This document shows, piece by piece, positions 43,169 through 52,600 of a DNA stretch of 64,000 bases. Source of the DNA: Tolypothrix sp. PCC 7910 (GTDB lineage Bacteria; Cyanobacteriota; Cyanobacteriia; Cyanobacteriales; Nostocaceae); NCBI RefSeq assembly GCF_011769525.1, contig NZ_CP050440.1, forward strand, positions 1,981,001-2,045,000, given 5' to 3'. Within the stretch, counting starts at the first letter, position 1. Each line of letters starts with the position of its first letter. The translations under genes and the position numbers were made by a program. The notes under the pieces are model-generated. The model was not told where the DNA came from and searched no databases. It saw only the letters and a program-made list of their open reading frames with translations.

Positions 43169-44530
43169 TTAAACGCGGGTAGCACGATTTATACTACCAA
43201 CTTCAGCATCACGGACTTTCTTACTGCGCCACAATAAACGAATCGGAGTGCCTTTAAATCCTAATTGTTGGCGAAATTGCCGTTCAATATAGCGGCGGTA
43301 GTTTTCGTTAAAGCGTTTAGCATCGTTGACGAACAGGGCAATGGTTGGTGGTTGGGTACTGACTTGGGTTCCGTAATAAATTCTACCTTGTCGCCCACCC
43401 CGAGAGGTTGGTGGTGAATGCCAACTGACCGCATCTTCTAAAACTTCGTTGATGACGGCTGTGGTCACACGGCGTTTGTGTGATTCCGCCGCTTGATTGA
43501 CTAATTCTAAAATTTTCTCTACCCGCTGTCCGGTTACGGCGCTGACAAATATTGTGTCTGCCCATTCGGTAAAATGCAGGCGTGCTTGGAGATTTTTTTC
43601 GTAGTCGTAAATTGTGTAGGAGTCTTTTTCGACCGCATCCCATTTATTGACTACAACTATACAAGCTCTGCCTTCGTCAATAATTCGCCCTGCTAATTTT
43701 TGGTCTTGATCGGTAACTCCATCTAAAGCGTCGATGACCATTAACACCACATCAGCGCGGCGAATTGCTTTGAAAGCGCGGTTAATACTAAAGAATTCTG
43801 TGCCGTATTCGATGCTTTTCTTTTTGCGAATACCAGCAGTGTCAATCAAGCGATAGGTTTGTCCATCCCGCTCAAACATGGTATCTATCGCATCACGGGT
43901 TGTACCAGAAATGGGACTGACGATCGCTCTTTCTTCTCCGAGAAAAGCGTTCAATAAACTAGATTTACCAACATTAGGGCGACCGATGATCGCTACTTTG
44001 ATTTCATTAGTTTCCGGTACATCTGTGACCTGGGGAATGTGCTTAATTAACTCATCAAGCAATTCGCCTGTACCACTACCATGAATTGCTGAAATTGGGT
44101 AAGGTTCACCTAATCCCAATTGCCAAAATTCTGCAGCTTGGATTAATCCTTGATCGGGGGATTCACATTTATTAACAGCTAACAGTACGGGTACAGGTTG
44201 TTGACGTAACCACTCCGCAATTTCTTCATCAGCGTGAGATGGGCCAGTTTGACCATCAACAACAAAAATAGCCGCGCTAGCTTCCGCCAGTGCTGTCATT
44301 GCCTGTTGGCGAATCAGTGGTAAAAATTCCGTGTCATCATTAAAGACCAAGCCACCTGTATCTACAACCAAAAATTCGCGATCGCTCCAAAAAGATGGCA
44401 TATAAGTGCGATCGCGCGTCACTCCTGGTTCATCATGGACTATCGCCGTTTGTTCCCCGGCGAGACGATTAACCAGGGTAGATTTGCCCACATTGGGGCG
44501 ACCGATAATTGCAACAATTGGCAGTGCCAT
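43169..44530 (-). CDS. der: Ribosome biogenesis GTPase Der (EngA)
   Basis: 453 residues with two tandem GTPase domains: GRPNVGKS near 10 and again near 185, each with a DTGG/DTAG G3 motif and NKCE/NKWD G4 motif. A C-terminal KH-like domain follows ([40 protein letters not shown]). Der helps assemble the 50S subunit and is essential in most bacteria. The ATG start is clear. A possible 55-residue gene lies 39 bases upstream on the same strand. Confidence 0.96.
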   Translation of the reverse strand: MALPIVAIIGRPNVGKSTLVNRLAGEQTAIVHDEPGVTRDRTYMPSFWSDREFLVVDTGGLVFNDDTEFLPLIRQQAMTALAEASAAIFVVDGQTGPSHADEEIAEWLRQQPVPVLLAVNKCESPDQGLIQAAEFWQLGLGEPYPISAIHGSGTGELLDELIKHIPQVTDVPETNEIKVAIIGRPNVGKSSLLNAFLGEERAIVSPISGTTRDAIDTMFERDGQTYRLIDTAGIRKKKSIEYGTEFFSINRAFKAIRRADVVLMVIDALDGVTDQDQKLAGRIIDEGRACIVVVNKWDAVEKDSYTIYDYEKNLQARLHFTEWADTIFVSAVTGQRVEKILELVNQAAESHKRRVTTAVINEVLEDAVSWHSPPTSRGGRQGRIYYGTQVSTQPPTIALFVNDAKRFNENYRRYIERQFRQQLGFKGTPIRLLWRSKKVRDAEVGSINRATRV

Positions 44531-44569
44531 AAAACCAGGATTAAGTAAGAGACGTAATATATCACGTTT

Positions 44570-44737
44570 TTACATTTTAGCTACTTTAAGTCTTGATTCA
44601 ATTGTTTGGGTCAATGATTGCGTAATTTTATTGTTAACCCATAACTGAGTCTGCAACTCAATAGCTAATTGCAAAGCTTTGACTGGGGATAACTGCGATC
44701 GCACTTTTCTAGGCGATGGTAATAATCTTGCTTTCAT
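44570..44737 (-). CDS. Possible small protein upstream of der
   Basis: 55 codons from ATG at 44737 to TAA at 44570: MKARLLPSPRKVRSQLSPVK, then ALQLAIELQTQLWVNNKITQ and a basic helical end. Composition is protein-like, with a GCGATCGC inside and a stop 39 bases before der. AGGAA lies too close to the ATG for an ideal ribosome binding site. It may be real and co-transcribed with der. I recognise no family. Confidence 0.4.
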   Translation of the reverse strand: MKARLLPSPRKVRSQLSPVKALQLAIELQTQLWVNNKITQSLTQTIESRLKVAKM

Positions 44738-44756
44738 TTCCTAAAGAATTTAAATG

Positions 44757-44840
44757 TAGGGTGTGTTGTCGCGCAGCGCAACGCACCGACGCATTATCAA
44801 CAACAAGGTGCGTTAGCCTACGGCATAACACACCCTACGG
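44757..44840. repeat. TAGGGTGTGTTGTCGCGC dispersed repeat
   Basis: TAGGGTGTGTTGTCGCGCAG, CGCAACGCACCGACGC is an inverted copy of 6280-6336. Its own right half (GTGCGTTAGCC...AACACACCCTA) folds back, giving a long hairpin. Confidence 0.7.
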
Positions 44841-44856
44841 ACTATTAAAATACTTG

Positions 44857-45549
44857 CTACTTTACAGGCTTACTTAAAGCTGCTACAAGAGCGTCTTTTT
44901 TCATCTTACTAATACCAGCAATTCCTCGTTTCTTTGCCATCGCTTTTAAGTCAGCAGTTGACATTGTCTTCAGCATATCAGCGTCGGTACTTGTTTCTGG
45001 CATTGGTTGAGGAGTTAGATAAAAAACTTGATTCAAAGCATCAAGCTTTTTGCCTTTAGTAATTCCACATTTCAGATTAATTATAGGCTCTAATGTCTTC
45101 CAATATTGCCGAGGAGCTTCATCAATTCGGTTGGTAGCTATAGCAGGTTTAACTTCTTTGAGAATGCTATTTGGTTGGTTAACTAAATACTCTAAAGCTG
45201 CTTTAATTTCATCTCTAGATGCTTTAGAGAGATTGATTTTTGGAATTTCTTCCCCTGCAAGTATTTTTGTTACTTCAACTGTGTCATCACTACCATCGGC
45301 AATAATGCACCAAACACGCTCCCAGCCAGCCTCTTCCGCAATTGCATAAATGAAAGAGTTAGCGATTACTTGATACTTATCTTCACCAGTTTCTTTGACA
45401 ATAACCGGAATCCAATTGCGTCCACCTTTTTGGTTAAGCAAATGTGCTGAAGCTTTAATTAAGAATTCAGGTGCATCAGTTCCTTCACCAGGGTCAATTG
45501 TATCTAAATATAAATGCATTAAATTTCCAATATCACTGAGACTATTCAT
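44857..45549 (-). CDS. ParB-like protein with C-terminal Rho-N/SAP domain
   Basis: 230 residues. The N-terminal half resembles a ParB/sulfiredoxin-type domain (DTIDPGEGTD, GRNWIPVIVKETGEDKYQVI, then ANSFIYAIAEEAG). No clear GERR box is present, so the resemblance is partial. The C-terminal ~40 residues (MSTADLKAMAKKRGIAGISK, MKKDALVAALSK) are a Rho-N/SAP-like helix-extended-loop-helix that usually binds nucleic acid. The ATG overlaps the stop of the upstream ParA-fusion gene by four bases, so the two products are made together. I infer a partition or DNA-tethering partner of that ATPase. Confidence 0.72.
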   Translation of the reverse strand: MNSLSDIGNLMHLYLDTIDPGEGTDAPEFLIKASAHLLNQKGGRNWIPVIVKETGEDKYQVIANSFIYAIAEEAGWERVWCIIADGSDDTVEVTKILAGEEIPKINLSKASRDEIKAALEYLVNQPNSILKEVKPAIATNRIDEAPRQYWKTLEPIINLKCGITKGKKLDALNQVFYLTPQPMPETSTDADMLKTMSTADLKAMAKKRGIAGISKMKKDALVAALSKPVK

Positions 45550-46883
45550 TGTAAAAAATACTCCTTCACTAGATTTTTGTAATATTCATGAGCCGATTGA
45601 TATCGATAAACCGCAGGAACATGCGAGAAAGGTGAACCCGCTATGTTAGCGTAGCTTGGAACCTCATGAATATGAAGGTCTTTTTTGGCATTAGTATACT
45701 TGGGGTAGAAGTAAGGAAGTAAATTAAATCCCTCTTTTTTAGCAGCTTTAATAATGTTAGTAATTTCTTGTTGAGCAACTGCTAATTGAGGTGGTGTCAT
45801 CTTTTCTCCATTGAAGAAAATTGGTAATGGAATAGGGCTACCATCAGCTTTTTGAGATTGTACTTCTGGAATAAATTTCTTCATTGCCATTGCTGCATTT
45901 TCTAAAGAAAAAAGATTGTTATGCTTTGTGGGCATGAGAATGACATCAGCCGCATAAACAGCTAATTGGCTAAATAATCGCCAGTTAGGTGGCACATCTA
46001 TCAGAATATAGTCATATTCTTGTCTTGAAAGTTCTAGCTTGCGATAAAGAGTATTACTTTTCAAATGGTTACGTAGGGAATGTTCAGGCTCTTCTGTTAG
46101 TTTTTGATCTGCGGGGATAACATCAAACCGGAGTTCAGTATTAACCTTTTTTAAAGGGAATTTATAAGGATGTAGAGTATTTTGAAGCTCTACATTCCTT
46201 TCTGTAAGAGCCTCAAAGACACTTCCTTGACTTAATGGAAGACCTAAATAACTCGTTAAATCTTGTTGATTATGGTCAAAGTCAATCGCTAATACTTTCT
46301 TTCCTAAAAAAGTTAATATAGCCGCTAAATTTACGGTAGTGGTCGTTTTACCGACTCCACCTTTGTTGTTATACACTGCAACGGTTAAGGCTTTAGTAGG
46401 ATGTTCAATTTTTTGCCGCATGGTAGCAATTACGCTATCAATAGTATTGGCATTGATTGGAATACATTTTGTCGCAGGATAAATCACTCTTCCATGCTTG
46501 CGGAAAAGTTGAATATGGCAAGAATTAGTTATTATTCCCCACTGTACTGTTTTACAATTGGTTGCCAGTAGATAACGCTTGAGTTGCTTAACAGTTGTGT
46601 GATATTGTGCAGCATCTTCAGATAAATTAACATCCCTACCTTTTAACTCCAATAAAAGGTAGGGATTAGATTTTGTGTGTAAAAAGACATCATCACCAAT
46701 AGTTTTTCTGGCTGCTTTATCAACAGGGCCATCGCCAGTATTATATTCTGGATAAATTTCTTCAGATTGAAACCCTAAAGCATTTAGCAATTGAGAAGCA
46801 AAAAGATGGTCTACAATAGGTTCTTGTGCATTGTCGGGAAGGCTTTGCAGTACTTCTCGAAGACTGGTAATTGTTATGCTCAT
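45546..46883 (-). CDS. HsdR-N (PD-(D/E)XK)-ParA fusion ATPase
   Basis: 445 residues. The N-terminal ~150 residues match the type I restriction HsdR N-terminal fold: LFASQLLNALGFQSEEIYPE, Asp in GPVDKAAR (~55), and the E-x-K pair in LLLELKGRD (Glu79, Lys81), so the nuclease-type residues are retained. Residues ~165-445 are a ParA/Soj ATPase with deviant Walker A KGGVGKTT (174-181), AIDFDHNQQDLTSYLGL and YDYILIDVPPNW. ParA proteins position DNA or protein cargo; the HsdR-N domain may bind or cut DNA. It is co-transcribed with the ParB-like/SAP gene. No plasmid origin or phage gene is seen nearby, so this is a chromosomal accessory cassette of unknown role. Confidence 0.85.
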   Translation of the reverse strand: MSITITSLREVLQSLPDNAQEPIVDHLFASQLLNALGFQSEEIYPEYNTGDGPVDKAARKTIGDDVFLHTKSNPYLLLELKGRDVNLSEDAAQYHTTVKQLKRYLLATNCKTVQWGIITNSCHIQLFRKHGRVIYPATKCIPINANTIDSVIATMRQKIEHPTKALTVAVYNNKGGVGKTTTTVNLAAILTFLGKKVLAIDFDHNQQDLTSYLGLPLSQGSVFEALTERNVELQNTLHPYKFPLKKVNTELRFDVIPADQKLTEEPEHSLRNHLKSNTLYRKLELSRQEYDYILIDVPPNWRLFSQLAVYAADVILMPTKHNNLFSLENAAMAMKKFIPEVQSQKADGSPIPLPIFFNGEKMTPPQLAVAQQEITNIIKAAKKEGFNLLPYFYPKYTNAKKDLHIHEVPSYANIAGSPFSHVPAVYRYQSAHEYYKNLVKEYFLQ

Positions 46884-47094
46884 AGTATGGGTTCACTTTC
46901 AGCAAGTTCTTAGTTTATTGTTCCCATTTAAGTAAAATTATTAATTCAATAAGGTGATTATCTGAATTAAATATATTTAAATAAGCGAAACAGAAGGTTG
47001 TGTATTCATTTTGCTGTTTGACACAAGCAAAGAGGCAAATTTTCTTAATTTACCCCTTCACTGGCTAATGCAAGTAATTGCAAATTTTCAAAAA

Positions 47095-47460
47095 TCACTC
47101 CGCAGACAATGCTGTTTGAACCGCTGGACGCGCTTTCTTTCTGTATATCCTGCGCGTTCCACCAGCCATCCCATACTCATCACTAGTTTTGCCATAGCGA
47201 GATGCGACACTCAGCAGCATTTTCTCAGAAAACATATTCAACTCACTTTCTGCTTCTGATAATGCATTCTGTGTCATCTCTACCATTGTTTTTGCTTGGT
47301 TATAAGCAGCTAGCTTATCTCGAATCTCCAGAATTTTATCTTTATAACTAGCAAGTGATAACCCATTCCCAAAGTCTAACTGAGAACTAATCATCTCCAT
47401 GCCTTCAATCCGTCGTTCAGCTTTGGTGAGTGCGATCGAATTACGTCTCTTTTGCGCCAT
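47095..47460 (-). CDS. Small basic hypothetical protein, paralogue of 6793-7188
   Basis: 121 residues from an ATG with AGGAAAA upstream. A basic N-terminus (MAQKRRNSIALTKAERR) and helical middle (YKDKILEIRDKLAAYNQAKT) precede KMLLSVASRYGKTSDEYGMA, GG, which aligns with the paralogue, and a basic tail (RRIYRKKARP). Family unknown. A 21-bp tandem array (47640-47870) lies ~180 bases upstream of its start; the paralogue has the same arrangement with an unrelated unit. Confidence 0.72.
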   Translation of the reverse strand: MAQKRRNSIALTKAERRIEGMEMISSQLDFGNGLSLASYKDKILEIRDKLAAYNQAKTMVEMTQNALSEAESELNMFSEKMLLSVASRYGKTSDEYGMAGGTRRIYRKKARPAVQTALSAE

Positions 47461-47639
47461 AAACTTTTCCTGTGCAAATTTTGATATGAAGAACCCTGAT
47501 AGTGCTTTATACGGAGTTCTTTAGATGCTTTTAAGATACGCAAAATATAAATGTACTAGCCACAGTGAAGTTACAGAAGTTTGCTAGCAATATTATGAGT
47601 AAAAAGAATAAATAAGAGTATATTTCCGGAAATTAGCCG

Positions 47640-47870
47640 CAAAAGCTAGTTTGCGAGTTGCAAAAGCTAGTTTACGAGTTGCAAAAGCTAGTTTATGAGT
47701 TGCAAATGTAAGTTTGCGAGTTGCAAAAGCTAGTTTACGAGTTACAAAAGCTAGTTTGCGAGTTGCAAAAGCTAGTTTGCGAGTTGCAAAAGCTAGTTTA
47801 TGAGTTACAACAGCTAGTTTGCGAGTTGCAAAAGCTAGTTTATGAGTTACAACAGCTAGTTTACATCTTA
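47640..47870 (+). repeat. 21-bp tandem repeat array, ten copies plus one degenerate
   Basis: Unit CAAAAGCTAGTTTGCGAGTT(G/A), eleven starts every 21 bases from 47640. Variable positions are GC/AC/AT in the middle and final G/A; unit 4 is CAAATGTAAG..., which introduces a stop. One frame reads as LQKLVYE/LQKLVCE heptads (coiled-coil-like) and runs on to 47939. Another reads ASLRVAK and is also open. Whether it is coding, a non-coding RNA or a spacer is unclear. Confidence 0.95.
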
Positions 47871-48043
47871 TTTAAAAGGGGTCGAAATCCCATTGATAAG
47901 TCATTCCAATGGTTGAAAGTTAGTGGTCTGTCTCATTAATTGTGAGGGTTAAAATAACGAACCAAGACAAAAAAATAGTGTCTGCTGTTGAAATTAGCAA
48001 ACACTATCATAAACTTATGGCAAACAAGGAAACACTTATGACA
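47871..48043. other. Intergenic tail after the tandem array
   Basis: No gene seen. The open frame of the array runs on to 47939 (GRNPIDKSFQWLKVSGLSH), which may be fortuitous. Confidence 0.4.
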
Positions 48044-48253
48044 TTACTTATCAACCTCTGGAACTAAATCGGGGCGTTCTTTATCTTCCCAACCTACAGG
48101 ACGTTTGGAGTTATACCAAGCAATAGAACCAATAATGGCAGACGCAACAAAACCTACAAGAAAAACTACTGTGAGTACTAGCGAGTAATTAAAACTGCTC
48201 TCCGTAGCTAAAGATGCTTCTGTAAGAAAATAAGCAAAAGCAGCATTTATCAT
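48044..48253 (-). CDS. Small single-helix membrane protein, photosystem-associated type
   Basis: 69 residues: a short N-terminus, one membrane helix (YSLVLTVVFLVGFVASAIIG) and a conserved-looking polar end WYNSKRPVGWEDKERPDLVP. From memory it resembles the small thylakoid protein family that includes Psb35 of Synechocystis (CP47 assembly); I cannot verify this and leave the symbol blank. Downstream is the CsbD-like stress protein on the same strand. Confidence 0.6.
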   Translation of the reverse strand: MINAAFAYFLTEASLATESSFNYSLVLTVVFLVGFVASAIIGSIAWYNSKRPVGWEDKERPDLVPEVDK

Positions 48254-48425
48254 AATTTTTTAACCCTAAATTATTAATTAATTAAACCTAAATTGACAAC
48301 TTGATTCCCTGATTCCTTCACTGTCATTCCCATTCCCCATGCCCATTTTCAAGCCAGAAGGCAGAGTAAAGGTGAATATTTATTAGTCACCTTATTTTCT
48401 ACCTTCTTACTCAAATTAATCGAAA

Positions 48426-48608
48426 TTAATTTACAGATTTCTTAACTTCATCTTTAAAGTTTTCGGCTGTATGGCGAACTTGAGACTCTACTTGTTTTGC
48501 TTGTCCTTCGGCTTTATCATTTGGGTTGCCAGTAACTTCACCAACGGCTTCTTGAATTTTACCTTCGATATTTTTGGCAACAGCTTTAGCTCTATTTTCT
48601 AAACTCAT
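48426..48608 (-). CDS. CsbD family stress-response protein
   Basis: 60 residues, the usual CsbD length: MSLENRAKAVAKNIEGKIQE, AVGEVTGNPNDKAEGQAKQV. The E-G-K-x-Q-E-x-x-G-x-x-x-G pattern identifies the family. These are small hydrophilic proteins induced by general or osmotic stress. GGAGCGAATT upstream (minus strand) holds a ribosome binding site. Confidence 0.9.
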   Translation of the reverse strand: MSLENRAKAVAKNIEGKIQEAVGEVTGNPNDKAEGQAKQVESQVRHTAENFKDEVKKSVN

Positions 48609-48901
48609 AATTCGCTCCTATGTTTTAATGATTTGTTTAATGGGGCTTGAGTCATTCAATGTTTATAGATTAGCTTTTTATTCTGAGGAGCGATTCTGCC
48701 TTGAGAGGAAAATTAATCAGATTTTTTATAATTCTCTATATATAATTTTGAATCGGCTCAACTCATCTTGAGATTTGAAAGCATAATTCATCGATAGAAG
48801 TAGATGCTTTAGTAGTTCTATCTCCAGATAAAAAGTTCTACGCCTAGCGATAGGGTATGTTAATGCTGATACCAATTCATGAAAATATCACTAACATCAA
48901 A
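48609..48901. other. AT-rich gene-free stretch
   Basis: Nothing I can name; no start-to-stop frame with protein-like composition on either strand. Confidence 0.4.
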
Positions 48902-48925
48902 AAACAGCCTATTTGCAGGCTGTTG
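48902..48925 (-). terminator. Intrinsic terminator of the 49035-49265 gene
   Basis: AACAGCCTGCAAATAGGCTGTT followed by TTTT on the minus strand, ~110 bases after the stop. Confidence 0.7.
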
Positions 48926-49034
48926 GAGCACCAAAATTTAAAACCTATGTTTTCGTATATTTAATTTACGTTGAGTTAGTTTTTAATTTACCATTCTCAA
49001 CTCAATAATATTTGGAGCAATATCGGCTGCAAAT

Positions 49035-49265
49035 TTAAGCAGCAACCATCTGGGTTTCTCGGGAAGCAATATCTGTTTCTAATAACACTACTGTGGTTTC
49101 ATAACCAATCCTACCCGTTTCTGGCTCGGCTCCCATTGCCATTTCTACATGATAGACCCAAGTATCAGAATTAGGGCTGCATTTTACGATCATTCCCATC
49201 CCACCGATAAATTCTACTGTTTCTCCTGGGGAAAATTTAGGTATTGTCAAATAACTTGCACTCAT
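49035..49265 (-). CDS. Conserved cyanobacterial hypothetical protein
   Basis: 76 residues from the ATG at 49265; two GTG codons at 49277 and 49274 are alternatives. It reads YLTIPKFSPGETVEFIGGMG, MIVKCSPNSDTWVYHVEMAM, and looks like a small beta-barrel (SH3/KOW-like) protein with Gly-rich turns. No known function. It is followed by its own terminator. Confidence 0.65.
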   Translation of the reverse strand: MSASYLTIPKFSPGETVEFIGGMGMIVKCSPNSDTWVYHVEMAMGAEPETGRIGYETTVVLLETDIASRETQMVAA

Positions 49266-49277
49266 TTCAATCACCAC

Positions 49278-49626
49278 TTTTATTTTATGTAGCCTTTAGT
49301 TCAATTTATAATGCACACTCGTTATTTCCTGCTCTATCGCAAGTTTAAATTTAGGCATTATTTATTTAATTCTCTCGAATCAATTAAGATAATCTCTAGA
49401 ATGAATATCAGCTTTTATTAAATTTTTTGGTATTCTAAATAACATAAGATATTGATTAAAATTACCTTATGTTAAAATAAAATAAAAAATATTAAAAATT
49501 TTAGAGTATGCTTTCAAAGCGATTGAGTAGCAATCAACTCTGCAATGTCTTCTATAACTTTTTTGAGGTCAAGAGGATATAAAAAGTCATACTCGCAAGC
49601 AGATATAGTTGCAATTAACAAGAGAA
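49278..49626. other. AT-rich upstream region of the hybrid kinase
   Basis: No gene seen; long A/T runs around 49380-49510. Probably promoters for the two divergent genes. Confidence 0.4.
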
Positions 49627-52600
49627 ATGTTCAATCATTTGAAAATTGGCAGCAAAATAGGAGCTAGTTTCGCTTTAGGTTTGGCGATTTTAAGCGCCAT
49701 TGGTTACGTCTCCTATCGCACTACTCAAGAACTTATTACAACTTCCTACTGGGAAAGCCATACATACCAGGTGCTAGGACTGCTGGATGAAGTGAGTTCC
49801 AAAATTAAAGATGCGGAAACAGGACAGCGTGGGTACATAATTACGGGAAAAGATCCATATCTAGAACCTTATCAGTCTGCGATCGCATCTTTAGAGCAAC
49901 CTCTCCAAAAACTTCGCAAGTTAACTGCTGATAACCCCACTCAACAAAATCAGCTTAATATCTTAGAGCCATTAGTCAAAGAAAGAGTAAATGTCCTAAA
50001 AAAGGTGATTGCGGCGCGAGAAAGTCAAGGCTTTGAAGCTGCTCAGAAGTTGATACTGGTGAATGAAGGGAAGCTGTTGATGGATCAAATCCGCAAGCTG
50101 ACTGAGGAAATGAAACAACAGGAGCGTAAATTATTAGCAAAACGTTCGATTCAGTCCAAAACAGCAGCCCATCAAACTACTGCTACTATTGTCTACGGGA
50201 TTCCCATATCTTTTATCTTGATAGCTTTAATTGGCTATGTGCTATCGCGAAATATATCTAAACCCCTAGAAAAAATTGCTCGTGTCGCCAGCAAAATTGC
50301 GGATGGAGATTTGTCTACAAGTTTACCAGACACAAAACGTCAAGACGAGGTAGGTATACTCACAAATAGTTTCAATCAAATGATTGCTAATTTGCGCGAA
50401 ACTAAGCAATTAAATGAAGAGCAAAACTGGTTGAAGTCAAATTTAGCTGAGTTAAGTAACACTCTGCAAGGGAGAAGAAATTTAGCAAATGTGACGCAAT
50501 TGATATTATCGCGTTTAGCTGTTTTAGTGGGAGCACAACAAGGTGTTTTCTATGTGATGGATTCCCAAGAAAATCAGCCTGTGATCAAGCTATTGAGTAG
50601 CTATGCTTATAATGAACGTAAAAATTTAGCCAATCAATTTCGTTTAGGTGAAGGCTTAGTAGGGCAATGTGCTTTAGAAAAGCAAAGAATCTTACTGACC
50701 CAAGTTCCCAATGATTATATTCGCATTAGTTCTGGCTTGGGTGAAGCTCCACCGTTGAATATTATTGTCTTGCCTGTATTATTTGAAGACCAGGTAGTTG
50801 CTGTCATTGAACTCGCCGCATTGCAAGCTTTTAATAAATTACATTTAACTTTTTTAGAACAAGTTAGCGAAGTGATTGGCGTAGTTTTAAGTGCCATTAA
50901 GTCTGATATGCTAACCCAGGAATTACTGCAACAATCTCAGAATTTAACAGAAGAATTACAAAATCAACAAGAAGAACTGAAGCTGAGTAATCAACGTTTA
51001 CAAGAACAAGCGCAGGAGTTAGAAGAATCCCAATTACTTTTGAAACAACAACAAGAAGAATTACAGCAATCTAACGAGGAATTACAACAATTAAATGAGG
51101 AATTAGAAGAAAAAGCAGAGTTACTCAATGCCCAAAAACGAGAAGTTGAAAGTAAAAACCAACAAATTGAACAAGCTAGGCTATCTTTGGAAACCAAGGC
51201 ACAACAATTAACTTTAACTTCCAAATATAAATCAGAATTTTTAGCCAATATGTCCCATGAATTGCGGACACCATTGAATAGCTTATTAATCTTGGCAAGA
51301 TTGATGTCAGAGAATCCAGAAGGTAATCTCACAGAAAAACAAATAGAATATAGTCAAACAATTTATGGTGCTGGCAATGATTTATTGAGATTGATTAATG
51401 ATATTTTAGACTTAGCTAAAATTGAATCAGGTAAGTTTACGGTCGAAAATGAAGAAGTCGGCTTTATAACTTTGCAAAGCTACTTGCAAGGAAATTTCCG
51501 TCAGCTAGCATTAGAAAAAGGGCTAAGTTTTAATATCGCAATTGACGAAAATTTGCCCCTAAGATTTAATACTGACTCCAAACGCCTCCAACAAATTTTA
51601 AATAATTTATTGGCAAACGCTTTTAAGTTTACCGAACAAGGAGGAATTTCCTTGCAAATTAGCATGGTAAACCCAGATACAGTTGCTTTTGCAGTCAGCG
51701 ATACAGGTATTGGTATTCCTGATGATAAACAGCAATTAATTTTTGAAGCTTTTCAACAAGCAGATGGTACAACCAGCCGCAAATATGGCGGAACTGGCTT
51801 AGGTTTATCGATTAGCCGGGAACTAGCTCATTTGCTAGGTGGGAGAATTGAACTAGTTAGCCAACTAGGACAAGGAAGCACTTTTACGCTGTATTTACCA
51901 ATGCAGGGAATCCGCACGCAAACGCAAAGTAAAGGAGATATTTTACAAGACAAAAATAAAATTTCTCTACCCCCCGAAATTTCCCCATCTCCTCAAGCTT
52001 CCCCACCTCCTGTAGTTCCTATCTCCCTTACTCCTCAAACCGAAGTTGCAGACGATAGAGATGGGATTCAAGTCGGTGATCGCGTTTTGCTGGTGATTGA
52101 AGATGATGTGAAATTCGTCCGCATTTTGTTGGATATGGCGAGACAACAAGGGTTTAAGGTGTTGGTAGCGTTAAACAGCAAACAAGGATTAGCCCTAGCA
52201 CAACAGTTTAAACCCGATGCCATTACTTTAGATATCTGTATGCCAGATATGGATGGTTGGATGGTGTTAGATAGACTCAAACATGATCCACAAACGCGCC
52301 ATATTCCCGTACATATATTTTCCATTGACGATCGCCAGCAGCGGGGGTTAGAGTTAGGCGCGATCGCTTATTTACAAAAGCCTGTTAGTAAAGAACAACT
52401 CGTTGGTGCTTTAACTGATATTAAAGGCTTTGTTGAGCGTAAGGTAAAAAATTTGCTGGTAATTGAAGATGACCCAGTCCAAGCCCGCAGTATTATTGAG
52501 CTAATCGGCAATGGTGACGTTCAAAGTACAGCAGTACATACAGCCGCAGCCGCATTAGCAACCCTACAATCCCAGCAGATAGATTGTATTGTGCTGGATT

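Noticed and set aside
47640..47870. Array 2 considered as a CRISPR
   Set aside because: Contiguous 21-bp units with no spacers; no cas genes.
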